DNA of 35,622 bases. Origin: Pseudomonas panipatensis. Lineage in GTDB: Bacteria; Pseudomonadota; Gammaproteobacteria; Pseudomonadales; Pseudomonadaceae. The stretch covers positions 1 through 35,622 of the forward strand of contig NZ_FNDS01000019.1 in the NCBI RefSeq assembly GCF_900099785.1, read 5' to 3'. The notes under the pieces were generated by a model. That model saw only the letters and a program-made list of their open reading frames with translations. It did not search any database and was not told where the DNA came from. Made by a program: the position numbers and the translations under genes. Positions 22,057 through 33,670 of this stretch are shown here, piece by piece (the stretch's first letter is position 1; the number at the start of each line of letters is the position of its first letter).

Positions 22057-23142
22057 ATGAAAATCGGTGTCATCGGTGGCGGCCAGCTGGGCCGCATGCT
22101 GTCCCTGGCGGGCACTCCGCTGGGCATGAACTTCGCCTTCCTCGATCCGGCGCCGGATGCCTGCGCGCAGGCCCTGGGCGAGCACATCCGTGCCGACTAC
22201 GCTGACCAGGACCATCTGCGCCAGTTGGCCGAGGAAGTCGATCTGGTGACCTTCGAGTTCGAGAGCGTGCCGGCCGAGACCGTGGCCTTCCTCTCGCAGT
22301 TCGTACCGGTCTATCCGAGCGCCGAAGCCCTGCGCATCGCCCGCGACCGCTGGTTCGAGAAGTCGATGTTCAAGGACCTGGGCATTCCCACCCCGGCCTT
22401 CGCCGATATCCAGTCGCAAGCCGATCTCGACGCCGCCGCCGCCAGCATCGGCCTGCCGGCCGTGCTCAAGACCCGCACCCTGGGCTATGACGGCAAGGGC
22501 CAGAAGGTGCTGCGAGCGGCTTCCGACGTCGCTGGCGCCTTCGCCGAGCTGGGCAGCGTGCCCTGCATCCTCGAAGGCTTCGTGCCCTTCACTGGCGAAG
22601 TCTCGCTGGTGGCGGTGCGTGCCCGCGACGGCGAGACGCGCTTCTACCCGCTGGTGCACAACACCCACGACAACGGCATCCTGCGCCTGTCCATCGCCAG
22701 CTCCGGGCACCCGCTTCAGGCCCTGGCCGAGGACTATGTCGGTCGCGTGCTGGACAAGCTGGACTACGTCGGCGTGCTGGCTTTCGAGTTCTTCGAGGTC
22801 GACGGCGGCCTGAAGGCCAACGAAATCGCTCCGCGCGTGCACAACTCCGGGCACTGGACCATCGAAGGCGCCGAGTGCAGCCAGTTCGAGAACCACCTGC
22901 GGGCCGTGGCTGGCCTGCCGCTGGGCTCCACCGCCAAGGTCGGCGAGAGCGCCATGCTCAACTTCATCGGCGAAGTGCCGCCGGTGGCCGAAGTGCTGGC
23001 CATCGCCGACTGCCACCTGCATCACTACGGCAAGGCCTTCAAGGCCGGGCGCAAGGTCGGCCATGCCACCCTGCGCAGTGCCGATCTGCCGACCCTGAAG
23101 GCGCGTATCGCTGAGGTCGAGGCACTTATCGGCAAGTGCTGA
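22057..23142 (+). CDS. purK: N5-carboxyaminoimidazole ribonucleotide synthase
   Basis: This 361-residue ATP-grasp enzyme uses ATP and bicarbonate to make N5-CAIR for PurE. Diagnostic blocks are the N-terminal IGVIGGGQLGRMLSLAG, the ATP-grasp segment TRTLGYDGKGQKVLR, EGFVPFTGEVSLVAVRA and the ARPHNSGH-equivalent APRVHNSGHWT with the metal-binding region before it. It is co-directional with purE. Confidence 0.97.
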   Translation: MKIGVIGGGQLGRMLSLAGTPLGMNFAFLDPAPDACAQALGEHIRADYADQDHLRQLAEEVDLVTFEFESVPAETVAFLSQFVPVYPSAEALRIARDRWFEKSMFKDLGIPTPAFADIQSQADLDAAAASIGLPAVLKTRTLGYDGKGQKVLRAASDVAGAFAELGSVPCILEGFVPFTGEVSLVAVRARDGETRFYPLVHNTHDNGILRLSIASSGHPLQALAEDYVGRVLDKLDYVGVLAFEFFEVDGGLKANEIAPRVHNSGHWTIEGAECSQFENHLRAVAGLPLGSTAKVGESAMLNFIGEVPPVAEVLAIADCHLHHYGKAFKAGRKVGHATLRSADLPTLKARIAEVEALIGKC

Positions 23143-23258
23143 CAGCCCCGGCCACCTTCCCTTATGGCAGGTGGCCGAGTGGAACGGCAGGCTTTCCTAC
23201 ACTGTCTGAGGACAGGCGCGCCGCCCCCGCGGCGTGCTCACACGAAGGAGAGACTGCC

Positions 23259-23504
23259 ATGGGCTTAATCGGAACCATCGTCATCGGCCTGATCGTTGGC
23301 CTGGTTGCACGCTTCCTCAAACCCGGCGATGACAACATGGGCTGGGTCATGACCATTCTGCTGGGCATCGGCGGTTCGCTGCTGGCCACCTACGGGGGCC
23401 AGGCGGTGGGCATCTACCACGCGGGGCAGACCGCCGGTTTCATCGGTGCCGTGGTTGGCGCGGTGCTGTTGCTGGTCATTCTCAATTTCGTGCGCAAGAG
23501 CTGA
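23259..23504 (+). CDS. GlsB/YeaQ/YmgE-family small membrane protein
   Basis: This 81-residue hydrophobic protein has three predicted membrane helices (GTIVIGLIVGLVARFL, WVMTILLGIGGSLLATYGG and FIGAVVGAVLLLVILNFV). GDDNMGW in the first loop and the overall spacing match the transglycosylase-associated family (YeaQ/YmgE/GlsB), linked to stress responses but without a known activity. GAAGGAG precedes the ATG. Located in the inner membrane. Confidence 0.93.
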   Translation: MGLIGTIVIGLIVGLVARFLKPGDDNMGWVMTILLGIGGSLLATYGGQAVGIYHAGQTAGFIGAVVGAVLLLVILNFVRKS

Positions 23505-23644
23505 CGCGTTCGTCGCGCTGGTCATTTGCCGGCCGATCCACAAGAATTGGCGCCGATTCCCCGCTCCGGCTGTCGCCGGGGCGGCGGAAGCTTCCTGTTT
23601 TCCCCGTGCTGAGGGAGCCTCCGTCCGGCTCCCGAGAGTGATCC

Positions 23645-24193
23645 ATGCGTCGTACATTGCTTGCCTGCAGCCTGGCGCTGCTCACCACCCTGGCCCATGC
23701 CGGCCAGGCCGAACCGCCGGAAACCGACTGGTTGCAACTGATGCCGCCCAGCGACCGCAAGGCCCTGGAGGAGATGCCGGACATCGTTCACAACACCCCG
23801 GAAGCCGCCGGCACCTTCACCAAGAAAGGCGGCCTCAAGCAGAACGACAAGAAGCTGCCGCCGGTGATGTATTCGACCAAGACAGTGGCCGAACTGGCCG
23901 GCAAGCAGATCCGCCTGGGCGGCTACCCGGTGCCGCTGGCGAACGATGCCAAGGGCCGCGTCACCGAGTTCTTCCTGGTGCCTTATCCGGGCGCCTGCAT
24001 TCACGTACCGCCGCCGCCGCCGAACCAGATCGTCCTGGTGCGTTATCCCAAGGGGCTGAAGATCGGCGATATCTACAACCCGCTGTGGGTGACCGGTACG
24101 CTGAAGGTGGAGACGGTCAGCAACGACATGGCCGATGCCGCTTATGCCATGGATGACGCCAAGGTACGCGCGGTGCAGGACAGCGATCTCTAA
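23645..24193 (+). CDS. DUF3299 family exported protein
   Basis: This 182-residue protein has a signal peptide (MRRTLLACSLALLTTLAHA, cleavage near residue 19). The mature part has the DUF3299 pattern: KQIRLGGYPVPL, TEFFLVPYPGACIHVPPPPP and NPLWVTGTLKVE. The six-proline stretch is the most striking motif and is conserved in relatives. It is a periplasmic protein of unknown role, seen in some metal or lipoprotein-transport neighbourhoods. The spacer to the previous gene is 140 nt. Confidence 0.9.
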   Translation: MRRTLLACSLALLTTLAHAGQAEPPETDWLQLMPPSDRKALEEMPDIVHNTPEAAGTFTKKGGLKQNDKKLPPVMYSTKTVAELAGKQIRLGGYPVPLANDAKGRVTEFFLVPYPGACIHVPPPPPNQIVLVRYPKGLKIGDIYNPLWVTGTLKVETVSNDMADAAYAMDDAKVRAVQDSDL

Positions 24194-24252
24194 CGGCCAG
24201 CGCTGGCGCAGCGGGGCCGGATCCTGGGATGCGGCTTGCCTCGGGGCGGGCC

Positions 24253-25164
24253 TCAGCCCTCCAGCGGCTCACTCCAGATTTCCACGCCCATGCACGCGCT
24301 GGCGCCCGGGGCGATGCGCTGCAGGTCGTCCCAGACCCGCGCCGTCTCGATGCATAGCATGCGCTGCCAGGCATCCTCGGCGAACTGCGAGAGGCGTTTG
24401 GCTTTCTCTACCCAGGGGTTCCACACCACCGCCGAGCGCGACTGGCTGGCGGCGATGCACAGGCGGCGGCGCCACTGCGGGTCGCGGATCGCCAGCGGGC
24501 GCTCGACGTCCAGGTAGATGCGATCGGTCTCGCCCTGGATGCGCAGCAGGCCGTCCTGGCGGCGCTCCTCCCAGTTCTCCAGCGTCTCGATGTAGCGGCA
24601 GCCCTGCAGGCCGTCGATGGCGATTTCGCGGCTGTCGCTGACGGCGAAGTAGGTGTGCAGCGCCTGGCTGATCGCCAGGGGCTCGGCGCCGAGATTGCGG
24701 GTGGTCAGCTCCAGGCCCAGGCGTTCGCCGAAGCGCATGCTCAGGCTCAGTTCGGCCTGGTGCGGCCAACCCGGCAGCCCATGCCGGGCGTCCAGGGCGA
24801 AGCGCACGCAGAGTGCGCCCTGTTCTTCGACGATGTCGTCCAGGCGCCAGTCGAGGCCACGCACCAGGCCGTGGGCGGGCGCGCTGTCGCCGCTGTGCAT
24901 GCCGCGCACCGGCAGCGGGTTGCGCGTGAGGTCGCCGAACCAGGGCCAGCATACCGGCACGCCGCCACGCAGGGACTGGCCGTGCTTGTACTCGGCCTGT
25001 TCGCTGAGCCAGACCAGCGGCGGCTGTTCATGGGTTTGGTAGCTGAGCAGCTGCGCGCCTTGCTGGGCGATCAGCGCCTCGCCGTGGGCGGTGTGGATGC
25101 GCCAGCAGGGCAGCTCGTCGATCTGCACCTGTTCAACGCGGTAGCTGGGGGTGTCGCCGCTCAT
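24253..25164 (-). CDS. D-hexose-6-phosphate mutarotase (YeaD-like aldose epimerase)
   Basis: This 303-residue galactose-mutarotase-fold enzyme has the family signature GGVPVCWPWFG. The catalytic candidates are His in HGLVRGLDW and ALHTYFAV and the Glu in CIETARVWDD. It should equilibrate alpha/beta anomers of hexose-6-phosphates. The start at 25164 has GGAGA upstream. It is the last of three minus-strand genes with two GNATs, separated from the next by ~100 nt. Confidence 0.92.
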   Translation of the reverse strand: MSGDTPSYRVEQVQIDELPCWRIHTAHGEALIAQQGAQLLSYQTHEQPPLVWLSEQAEYKHGQSLRGGVPVCWPWFGDLTRNPLPVRGMHSGDSAPAHGLVRGLDWRLDDIVEEQGALCVRFALDARHGLPGWPHQAELSLSMRFGERLGLELTTRNLGAEPLAISQALHTYFAVSDSREIAIDGLQGCRYIETLENWEERRQDGLLRIQGETDRIYLDVERPLAIRDPQWRRRLCIAASQSRSAVVWNPWVEKAKRLSQFAEDAWQRMLCIETARVWDDLQRIAPGASACMGVEIWSEPLEG

Positions 25165-25265
25165 GTCGGTCTCCGGAACAGCAAGGGGAAAGCGTCAGTA
25201 TCCCCCATCCCCTCGCTGCCGGGCAGTTCCCCGATGTGGATAACGCCAGCCCCGCGGCGCACCGC

Positions 25266-25949
25266 TCAGGCCCCGCGCAGAGCCTCCAGGGACTGCTTCT
25301 GGCGGCCCTCGGCGTCAAAGTTGGCCGGCGCCAGCCAATGCTCGAAGGCCAGCTGCCGCGCCGGCCATTCGTGGTCGAGGATGGAGAACCAGGCGCTGTC
25401 GCGGTTGCGGTCCTTGATCACCATGTGCTGGCGGAAGGTGCCTTCGTGGACGAAGCCCAGGCGCTCGGCGGCGCGCATGGAGCGGGCGTTGAGCGAGTGG
25501 CACTTCCACTCCAGGCGACGGTAGCCCAGCTCGAAGGCATGCTTGGCCAGCAGGTAGACCGCCTCGGTGGACCCGGGGCTGCGCTGCATGACGCGGCCGA
25601 AGGCGATGTGGCCGATCTCGATGACACCATCCTTGGGGGTGATGCGCAGGAAGCTCAGCAGTCCGCTGATGCGTCCGCTGCGGTGCTCGCGGACCGCGTA
25701 GAACTGTGGGTCGGCGCTGGCCGCGTTGGCCGCCAGCCAGGCGTCGAAGGGCGCGCGCTCGGCGAAGGGGCCGTAGGGCAGGTAGTCCCACAGCAGCGGG
25801 TCGGCCTCCGGTCCTTGCAGGGCGAGCCAGAGGTCGTCGCCGTGGCGCGTCGGGTCCAGCGGCTCCAGATCGACATAGCGGCCGCAGCGCTTTTCGTGCA
25901 GCGGAGCGGCCACGGGGTGCCAGTGCAGGGCGGGTGGTAGCGCGGTCAT
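25266..25949 (-). CDS. GNAT family acetyltransferase (RimJ/RimL type)
   Basis: This 227-residue N-acetyltransferase contains the acetyl-CoA-binding region IGHIAFGRVMQRSPGSTEAV and the C-terminal LGYRRLEWKCHSLNARSMRA with AAERLGFVHEGTFRQHMV. This pattern is typical of RimJ/RimL-like enzymes that acetylate protein N-termini or small amines. It is 14 nt downstream of the second GNAT gene on the same strand. Substrate unknown. Confidence 0.9.
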   Translation of the reverse strand: MTALPPALHWHPVAAPLHEKRCGRYVDLEPLDPTRHGDDLWLALQGPEADPLLWDYLPYGPFAERAPFDAWLAANAASADPQFYAVREHRSGRISGLLSFLRITPKDGVIEIGHIAFGRVMQRSPGSTEAVYLLAKHAFELGYRRLEWKCHSLNARSMRAAERLGFVHEGTFRQHMVIKDRNRDSAWFSILDHEWPARQLAFEHWLAPANFDAEGRQKQSLEALRGA

Positions 25950-25963
25950 GGGTGGACTCCGGG

Positions 25964-26413
25964 TCAGAGGATCTTGCGGTACTGGATGAAGCCGGAACGG
26001 TCGGCGATCCGCTCGTAGAGCTGCATGGCGTCGGTATTGCTCTCGTGGGTCAGCCAGTGCACCCGCGAGGCGCCCGCCGCCCGTGCCCGGGCGTAGACGT
26101 GTTCGATCAACTGGCGGCCGACGCCGCCGCCACGCAGGCCTTCGGCGACGTAGAGGTCCTGCAGGTAGACATAGTCGCCCTGGGTCCAGCAGGAGCGGTG
26201 GAAGATGAAGTGGACCAGGCCGATGGCCTGGCCGTCGCGCCAGGCGAGGGCGGCGTGCATGGGTTCGGTCGGGTCGAGGAAGCGCTGCCAGGTGAGGGCG
26301 CTGGTGGCTTCGTCGATGCGGGTCTTGTAGAAGCGTTGGTAACCCTGCCAGAGCGGCAGCCAGGCGGCATGGTCGTCGGCGCTGACGGCGCGGATTTCAA
26401 GGGAAGTGGTCAT
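25964..26413 (-). CDS. GNAT family acetyltransferase
   Basis: This 149-residue single-domain GNAT has the acetyl-CoA motif LRGGGVGRQLIEHVYARARA at ~95-114 and the terminal EHNxxAxxLYExxGF-like sequence ESNTDAMQLYERIADRSGFI. It is divergent from the MocR regulator, with a shared 106-nt region that carries an inverted repeat, so it is a likely target of that regulator. The next GNAT gene follows after 14 nt. Confidence 0.93.
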   Translation of the reverse strand: MTTSLEIRAVSADDHAAWLPLWQGYQRFYKTRIDEATSALTWQRFLDPTEPMHAALAWRDGQAIGLVHFIFHRSCWTQGDYVYLQDLYVAEGLRGGGVGRQLIEHVYARARAAGASRVHWLTHESNTDAMQLYERIADRSGFIQYRKIL

Positions 26414-26457
26414 GGGGTGGCCTTTTCGCGGAAGAATGCCTGCAGCCTAGATGCTGG

Positions 26458-26504
26458 ATTGGTTCCACTAAAGATCCATTCGTGCTCAACTTCATGGAGC
26501 CAAT
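26458..26504. promoter_or_regulatory. Candidate MocR operator
   Basis: An inverted repeat ATTGGTTCCA (26458-26467) and TGGAGCCAAT (26495-26504), with one mismatch and a 27-nt spacer, lies between the divergent GNAT and MocR genes. Long-spaced inverted or direct repeats in the divergent promoter are usual for MocR/PdxR-type regulators. Confidence 0.55.
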
Positions 26505-26519
26505 TTGTCGAGGTCCCGT

Positions 26520-27986
26520 ATGCGCCCCGCCTTGCCTTTCGATCCCTCGGGCATCCGCCTGGACCCGGCCCGTGGACTCGCCGCGCAGCTCTACCAGGCG
26601 CTGCGCGAGCGCATCCTCGACGGTCGCCTGGGCGCTCGCTCGCGCCTGCCGGCCAGCCGCGATCTGGCGGCGGCGCTGGGCGTGTCGCGCAATACCGTGG
26701 TGCGCGCCTACGAGCAGCTTTATGCCGAAGGCTATATCGAGGGCCGCACCGGCGATGGCACCTACGTCGCCGAGCGCGTGCAGCCGCCGGTAAAGCCCGT
26801 CGCGGAAGACGGCCAGGTGCCGGAGAGTGCGGCGCTGGCGCGTCTGCAGCGGCATCACCTGGCACCGCCGCCGGTGGGCGCGCCGCGTGCCTTTCGCGTG
26901 GGCGTGCCGGCGTTCGACCTGTTTCCCTTCGATACCTGGGCCCGTTTGCAGGCGCGCTTCTGGCGCAACCCGCCGGCGGACTGCCTGGGCTATGGCGACG
27001 CGGCTGGCGAATGGCGCCTGCGCGAGCTGATCGCCGCCTACCTGCGCAGCGCGCGCGGCCTGCATTGCGACGCCGCGCAGATCATCGTCACCAGTGGCGC
27101 GCAACAGGCCATCGCGCTCTGCGCCCAGGTGTTGCTCACGGCGGGCGACAGCGTGGCCATCGAGAATCCCGGCTACCGCGCTGCCGGCCACGCCTTCGCC
27201 ACCGCCGGCGCGCAGTTGCATGGCGTGGCGGTGGATGCCGACGGCTTCTGCACCGAGCAGTTGCAGGCGCTTCCGGCCTGCCGGCTGGCCTATGTGACCC
27301 CGTCGCACCAGTACCCGACCGGCGTGACCCTGTCGCTGCCCCGGCGCCTGGCCTTGCTGGAATGGGCCGAGCGCTGCGGCGGCTGGATAGTCGAGGACGA
27401 CTACGATGGCGAATACCGCTACAGCGGCACGCCGCTGATGCCGCTGGCGGCGCTGGATCGCCAGGGCCGCGTGCTCTATGTCGGGACCTTCTGCAAGATC
27501 GCCTTCCCGGCGCTGCGCCTGGGTTATTTGGTGGTGCCGCCGGCGCTGGCCGAGGCCTTTGCCCGCCGCCGCGCCCTCGATGTGCGGCATTCCGAGGTCG
27601 GCACCCAGCGGGTGATGGCCGATTTCATCGCCGATGGGCATTTCCAGCGCCATGTGCGGCGCATGCGTCGCGCCGCGCGTAGCCGCCGCGATGCGCTGTT
27701 GCGCGGCTGGCCGACAGTGCCGGGTTGCGCGCCGCTGCCGCTGGTGGAGGCTGGCCTGCACCTTTGCGTGCGCGTGGAGAGCCGGCAACGTGAGCAGGAA
27801 TTGATCGCCCAGGCCAGGCAGGTCGGGGTGGAGATCAACGCCTTGAGCGACTACTGGCTGCCCGAATCCAGCGCGGCAGTGGATCAGCGTGCCGGCCTGG
27901 TGCTGGGCTTCGCCGCGGTGCCCGAAGCACGCATCGCCGAGGCGCTGAAGGCGTTGCGCAAGGCGTGGAATCTGGGCGCATCGTAG
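26520..27986 (+). CDS. MocR family transcriptional regulator (GntR HTH plus aminotransferase domain)
   Basis: This 488-residue regulator has an N-terminal GntR-type winged HTH (about residues 15-80: LYQALRERILDG, SRDLAAALGVSRNTVVRAYE) and a fold-type I PLP aminotransferase-like domain. The PLP lysine is Lys326 in GTFCKIAFPALRLGY. EDDYDGEYRYSG is the conserved PLP-site Asp/Tyr motif. The ATG at 26520 has GAGG 6 nt upstream; a TTG at 26505 would add five residues. These proteins sense PLP or amino acids and usually control a divergent gene, here the GNAT. Confidence 0.93.
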   Translation: MRPALPFDPSGIRLDPARGLAAQLYQALRERILDGRLGARSRLPASRDLAAALGVSRNTVVRAYEQLYAEGYIEGRTGDGTYVAERVQPPVKPVAEDGQVPESAALARLQRHHLAPPPVGAPRAFRVGVPAFDLFPFDTWARLQARFWRNPPADCLGYGDAAGEWRLRELIAAYLRSARGLHCDAAQIIVTSGAQQAIALCAQVLLTAGDSVAIENPGYRAAGHAFATAGAQLHGVAVDADGFCTEQLQALPACRLAYVTPSHQYPTGVTLSLPRRLALLEWAERCGGWIVEDDYDGEYRYSGTPLMPLAALDRQGRVLYVGTFCKIAFPALRLGYLVVPPALAEAFARRRALDVRHSEVGTQRVMADFIADGHFQRHVRRMRRAARSRRDALLRGWPTVPGCAPLPLVEAGLHLCVRVESRQREQELIAQARQVGVEINALSDYWLPESSAAVDQRAGLVLGFAAVPEARIAEALKALRKAWNLGAS

Positions 27987-28022
27987 GATTCGCCGGTCCC
28001 CCGGGCGAGGCATTGCCCCCGC

Positions 28023-28214
28023 CTACCCGAGCGGCGGATCGGATCGCTTATCGCCTGGCTCCTCCGGCTCTGCCCAATAGGTCTGCTTGTGCCCGCGCGC
28101 CTGGTAATCGCGGGCCAGGGCTTCGGCCTCGTCCTGGCTCAGACCCCGGCGCATGACGAAGCGATTGCCGTTGTCGTCCAGGCGCAGCAGGCGCCAATGG
28201 CGCGCGTCAGGCAT
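28023..28214 (-). CDS. Small conserved hypothetical protein
   Basis: This 63-residue protein contains RLLRLDDNGNRFVMRRGLSQ followed by DEAEALARDYQARGHKQTYW. I recognise it as a small Pseudomonas family without known function. It is likely cytoplasmic and has a short alpha/beta fold. The start is uncertain: the ATG at 28214 lacks a clear Shine-Dalgarno, and an upstream ATG near 28250 would add 12 Arg/Pro-rich residues. It lies in opposite orientation to the preceding regulator and overlaps nothing else. Confidence 0.7.
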   Translation of the reverse strand: MPDARHWRLLRLDDNGNRFVMRRGLSQDEAEALARDYQARGHKQTYWAEPEEPGDKRSDPPLG

Positions 28215-28301
28215 GGCGGGTGCGGTTCGGGGCGAGCGGCTGCATGGCATTCTCCGCGATTGCTTGGCAGTTACCCTAGCCCGCCACGCGCGGCCGCGCA
28301 G

Positions 28302-28331
28302 AAAAAAGAAAGCCCGGCGCGAGGGCCGGGC
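28302..28331 (-). terminator. Intrinsic terminator of the small membrane protein gene
   Basis: On the minus strand, the stem GCCCGGC/GCCGGGC (28331-28325 with 28318-28312) is followed by TTTCTTTTTT (28311-28302). It lies 57 nt after the stop at 28388. Confidence 0.85.
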
Positions 28332-28387
28332 AAAAGTGCCTGCGAGGGGCAGGCGGGCGGCGCCGGGCTGGGCGCCGCCGGGGAGAA

Positions 28388-28660
28388 TCAGTGCGCCGCT
28401 GTCAGGCTCGCTCGAACGCTGCCGGGCAGGGCTTCGTAGTCGGTGCGCATGGCCTTGTAGAGGCCGAAGATGAGCAGGATTAGCACGGCCGAGGAGGGCG
28501 GCCCGGCGAGCGCCACCACCGCCCGCATGGCGGTGACGTTGCCGGCGAAGAGCAGGCCGATGGCGGCGCTCAGAATCAGGATCGGGGCGCTGGCGCCGAA
28601 GAGCGCGATCGGACTCAGGCGGACCTGCTCGTTTGTTTTTCTTGGCGAAGCAGAACGCAT
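28388..28660 (-). CDS. Small two-helix membrane protein
   Basis: This ~90-residue protein has two predicted membrane helices (ALFGASAPILILSAAIGLLF and PSSAVLILLIFGLYKA) joined by a short basic loop, and a soluble tail TDYEALPGSV. No family was recognised. A terminator directly follows, which supports a real gene. The ATG at 28660 has no clear Shine-Dalgarno, so the start is uncertain. It faces away from betI across a ~300-nt region. Its role is unknown. Confidence 0.6.
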   Translation of the reverse strand: MRSASPRKTNEQVRLSPIALFGASAPILILSAAIGLLFAGNVTAMRAVVALAGPPSSAVLILLIFGLYKAMRTDYEALPGSVRASLTAAH

Positions 28661-28964
28661 GTCGAGGAAGACCCCATGGCAGTGAACGCATGGCGGCCGG
28701 TGACCGGTGCACGAGGCACGGCGACGAGCCGCGAACCATAGACACAGCATTGCCGCCGCGCCACTTCCAGCCGGGATTCTGCGATCCTTGGCCGCTGGAG
28801 GCGGCGCGGTGATGAACGGTTCGGGCCTGCTTGCACGCAAAGGCTCTGAAGGTTCACGAAGCGCAGCTTATTCTTAGTTGATTGAACGTTCAATAAAAAC
28901 AAAATAGACTGCCCACATTGCGGCGGGACGGCCTCTGTCCGTCCTGCATGAGGAGAGAAACGAA
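28661..28964. promoter_or_regulatory. betI upstream region
   Basis: No convincing gene lies in this ~300-nt stretch. The betI operator-promoter is at its right end (28881-28910). The rest is featureless GC-rich sequence, apart from a C/G-rich stretch near 28800. Confidence 0.4.
28881..28910 (+). promoter_or_regulatory. betI promoter with overlapping BetI-type operator
   Basis: A perfect 14-bp palindrome ATTGAACGTTCAAT (28881-28894), within TTGATTGAACGTTCAATAAA, contains the -35 TTGAAC (28883-28888). TAGACT (28905-28910) follows at 16 nt as -10. BetI is a TetR-type repressor released by choline. An operator over the -35 fits autorepression of betIBA. Confidence 0.8.
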
Positions 28965-29558
28965 ATGCCCAAGGTCGGTATGCAGCCGATTCGCCGTTCG
29001 CAACTGATCCACGCCACTCTGGAGGCGGTGGACCAAGTTGGCATGAGCGACGCCAGCATCGCCCTGATCGCCCGCCTGGCGGGGGTCTCCAATGGCATCA
29101 TCAGCCACTACTTCCAGGACAAGAACGGGCTCCTGGAGGCGACCATGCGCCACCTGATGTCGGCGTTGAGCAACGCCGTGCGCCAGCGCCGCGCGGCCCT
29201 GCGCACCGATGACCCGCGCGCGCACCTGCGGGCGATCGTCGCCGGCAACTTCGACAACAGCCAGGTCAACGGCCCGGCGATGAAGACCTGGCTGGCGTTC
29301 TGGGCGAGCAGCATGCACCAGCCCGCGCTGAGCCGCCTGCAGCGGATCAACGACCACCGTCTGTACTCCAACCTGTGTTGCCAGTTCCGCCGTGAACTGC
29401 CGCTGAAGCTGGCGCGTAGCGCGGCCCGTGGCCTGGCGGCGCTGATCGATGGCCTCTGGTTGCGTGGCGCGCTTTCCGGCGATGCCTTCGATACCGAGCA
29501 GGCCCTGGCGATCGCCTACGACTATCTCGACCAACAACTGGCCAAGCGCACCGATTAG
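28965..29558 (+). CDS. betI: HTH-type transcriptional repressor BetI
   Basis: This 197-residue TetR-family repressor begins [20 protein letters not shown]. The HTH is at ~25-55 ([21 protein letters not shown]). Conserved BetI residues are present along the sequence ([25 protein letters not shown]). It represses the choline oxidation operon, and choline is the inducer. GGAGA precedes the ATG, and betB starts 48 nt later in the same operon. Confidence 0.96.
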   Translation: MPKVGMQPIRRSQLIHATLEAVDQVGMSDASIALIARLAGVSNGIISHYFQDKNGLLEATMRHLMSALSNAVRQRRAALRTDDPRAHLRAIVAGNFDNSQVNGPAMKTWLAFWASSMHQPALSRLQRINDHRLYSNLCCQFRRELPLKLARSAARGLAALIDGLWLRGALSGDAFDTEQALAIAYDYLDQQLAKRTD

Positions 29559-29606
29559 CCGGGCGCGGCCTTACGTGCTGAAAACATAAAAGAGGACAGC
29601 AACCCC

Positions 29607-31079
<1,473 letters not shown>

Positions 31080-31101
31080 CCACCGCGATCGAGCCTTGAA
31101 C

Positions 31102-31170
31102 GGCCGGTCGCCAGACAGACCGGCCATCCCGACTTCCAGACACCGGCGCGCCTGCGTCGCGGGCGGTGTC
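31102..31170 (+). other. Intercistronic hairpins between betB and betA
   Basis: Two stems lie in the 117-nt spacer: GGCCGGTC/GACCGGCC (31102-31109, 31118-31125) and GACACCG/CGGTGTC (31139-31145, 31164-31170). Neither has a T-run. They could stabilise the upstream mRNA or lower betA expression relative to betB. Confidence 0.55.
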
Positions 31171-31196
31171 ATGCCCAGAAAAAGAGGAAGGCCTGA

Positions 31197-32882
<1,686 letters not shown>

Positions 32883-33011
32883 TCAGGATCGTAGAAGAAG
32901 CGGGCGGCCGATGCAGGTCGCCGGCACTGTGCAGCTCGCGCCGATCGGCGCGGGGCTGAACATGCGGCTGTCGAGGCGGCGCCTGTTCAGGCCCCTTCCT
33001 CTATATAGGGC

Positions 33012-33416
33012 TTATCCGCGGCGCGGCGGTACCGGGCGAGTCCGTCCGCTGCCGTCGATGGCGACGAATACGAAGACCGCTTCGGTCACCTTGCGCCACT
33101 CGCTGGACAGCGGATCGTCGCTCCATACCTCGACCAGCATGCGAATCGAGCTGCGCCCGACCTCCAGCGTCTGGGTATAGAAGGACAGTTGCGCGCCCAC
33201 GGCGACCGGCACCAGGAAGGCCATGCGGTCGATGGCCACGGTGGCGACCCGGCCACCAGCGATGCGACTGGCCATGGCGGTGCCGGCGAGGTCCATCTGC
33301 GCGACCAGCCAGCCGCCGAAGATATCGCCAAAGCCATTGGTCTCGCGCGGCAGCGCAGTGATCTGCAAGGCCAGGTCACCCTGGGGGATGGGGTCTTCTT
33401 GTTCGAGCTCGATCAT
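33012..33416 (-). CDS. Acyl-CoA thioesterase (YciA-like hotdog)
   Basis: This 134-residue hotdog-fold thioesterase has the signature NGFGDIFGGWLVAQMDLAG, in which the Asp is part of the active site, and then ATVAIDRMAFLVPVAVGAQL. Such enzymes hydrolyse acyl-CoA thioesters in the cytoplasm. The ATG at 33416 has GAGG 9 nt upstream. A good -10 (TATAAT on the minus strand at 33548-33543) may be its promoter, but the -35 is poor. It is convergent with betA and not obviously linked to betaine metabolism. Confidence 0.9.
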   Translation of the reverse strand: MIELEQEDPIPQGDLALQITALPRETNGFGDIFGGWLVAQMDLAGTAMASRIAGGRVATVAIDRMAFLVPVAVGAQLSFYTQTLEVGRSSIRMLVEVWSDDPLSSEWRKVTEAVFVFVAIDGSGRTRPVPPRRG

Positions 33417-33670
33417 AGGTAAGGGCCTCTTGCCCCGACAGTCTCGTTGCTGAATGCGGTTAAGGAAAAACTCTCCCAAGATTCCTGTCGGCGCAAGACC
33501 TTGGGGCAGCTTTCTGATCGGCTCGGCCGGGCCGGCCTGCGCATTATATAGAGGCAGGCGGAGCGCGACGACCGCGGATGGCGCTATCTGTGTCGGATTG
33601 GCGCAATTTGCTATGGTGCGGCACCCGCGGTGGTTCGCCGCACTCTGCCAGCCTGTCGAGAACGCCTGTC

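Noticed and set aside
31102..31170. Terminator between betB and betA
   Set aside because: Stems are present but no T-run follows, and betA is co-directional and close; treated as intercistronic structure instead.
32998..33554. Inverted CCTCTATATA/TATATAGAGG copies (32998-33007 and 33545-33554) flanking the thioesterase gene as a mobile element
   Set aside because: The matching arms are only 10 bp and AT-rich. The right one is better read as a minus-strand -10 element. There is no transposase or target duplication.
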